DNA from: an uncultured Bacteroidia bacterium
GTDB lineage: Bacteria; Bacteroidota; Bacteroidia; Bacteroidales; UBA932
Assembly: GCA_902801205.1 (NCBI GenBank)
Contig: CADCHE010000013.1
Span: 106,394 to 170,393 of the forward strand
Length of the DNA stretch: 64,000 nucleotides
Direction: 5' to 3'
This document shows positions 63,954 through 64,000 of this stretch, piece after piece. A program made the translations under genes and the position numbers. The notes beneath the pieces are model-generated. The model worked only from the letters and a program-made list of their open reading frames with translations. It did not search any database and was not told the DNA's origin. Within the stretch, counting starts at the first letter, position 1. Each line of letters opens with the position of its first letter.

Positions 63954-64000
63954 ATGAAAAAATACATTCTGATACTTTTCGCGGCGGCTTCGCTTCTGTG
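63954..64000 (+). CDS. Start of an exported protein gene (truncated by window edge)
   Basis: An ATG at 63954 opens MKKYILILFAAASLL, the start of a signal peptide, 31 bases after the second susD stop; an ATG at 63942 is also in frame. By position it is likely another surface lipoprotein of the locus (SusE/F-like or a glycan-binding protein), but nothing beyond the leader is visible. Confidence 0.6.
   Translation, partial: MKKYILILFAAASLL

Overview
The window is a GC-rich chromosomal segment from a member of the Bacteroidota, most likely order Bacteroidales. The evidence is two complete SusC/SusD pairs, Na+-translocating NQR, a V/A-type ATPase operon of the E-DUF2764-A-B-D-I-K layout, a biotin-dependent methylmalonyl-CoA decarboxylase with an OadG-type subunit, GSCFA, DUF2807 and DUF721 proteins, and promoters of the Bacteroidota type (TTTG at -33, TAnnTTTG at -7). 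Genus cannot be fixed from sequence alone. An Alistipes/Rikenellaceae-like or other high-GC gut Bacteroidales lineage would fit. There is no rRNA, CRISPR array, insertion sequence or prophage; one tRNA is present.

Layout. 1-3295 (minus): nqrABC with the first codons of nqrD. 3370-5826 (plus): PcrA/UvrD-type helicase, followed by a short promoter-hairpin unit that may be a small RNA. 6041-11448 (plus): a three-gene accessory surface cassette (DUF4493/DUF6359-like protein, OmpA-family protein, 1011-residue collagen-like lipoprotein). 11520-16709 (minus): EF-hand-loop small protein, S9 dipeptidyl peptidase, small anchored protein, GH20 hexosaminidase, DUF1080 lipoprotein. 16840-19861 (minus): tRNA-Glu(CUC), rpmE, NamZ-like muramidase and glmM. 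19940-20600: an AT-rich island with an orphan lipoprotein and a C-terminal gene fragment. 20686-27893 (minus): V-type ATPase. 28010-29029 (plus): nucleoside hydrolase-like lipoprotein, followed by a 55-bp tandem repeat array. 29367-36512 (minus): Gfo/Idh/MocA oxidoreductase, methylmalonyl-CoA decarboxylase operon, YebC, TPR protein. 36619-39120 (plus): recF, a DUF721/DciA-like gene and pdxB. 39117-40842 (minus): DUF2807 and a deoxyhypusine synthase-like protein. 40973-43562 (plus): lysA and ffh. 43559-44428 (minus): GSCFA protein. 44476-47455 (plus): outer-membrane-like protein and 5'-nucleotidase. 47659 to the end (plus): rhamnose utilization locus rhaB-rhaA-rhaT-GH78 running into two tandem SusC/SusD pairs and the start of another exported protein.

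How it works together. Three membrane energy converters (NQR, the ATPase, methylmalonyl-CoA decarboxylase) are all plausibly Na+-coupled. The ATPase rotor subunit keeps all five residues of the Enterococcus hirae NtpK Na+ site, which suggests a sodium-based bioenergetic economy with succinate-to-propionate fermentation. The right end is a polysaccharide utilization locus for a rhamnose-containing glycan: the SusCD pairs bind and import oligosaccharide, GH78 releases L-rhamnose, and RhaT, RhaA and RhaB import, isomerize and phosphorylate it. Rhamnulose-1-phosphate aldolase is not in the window. The most unusual elements are the collagen-like operon, the candidate small RNA after the helicase gene, the AT-rich toxin/immunity-like relic, the 55-bp intergenic repeat array, the lamin-tail/OadG fusion, and a possible operator palindrome before rhaB.
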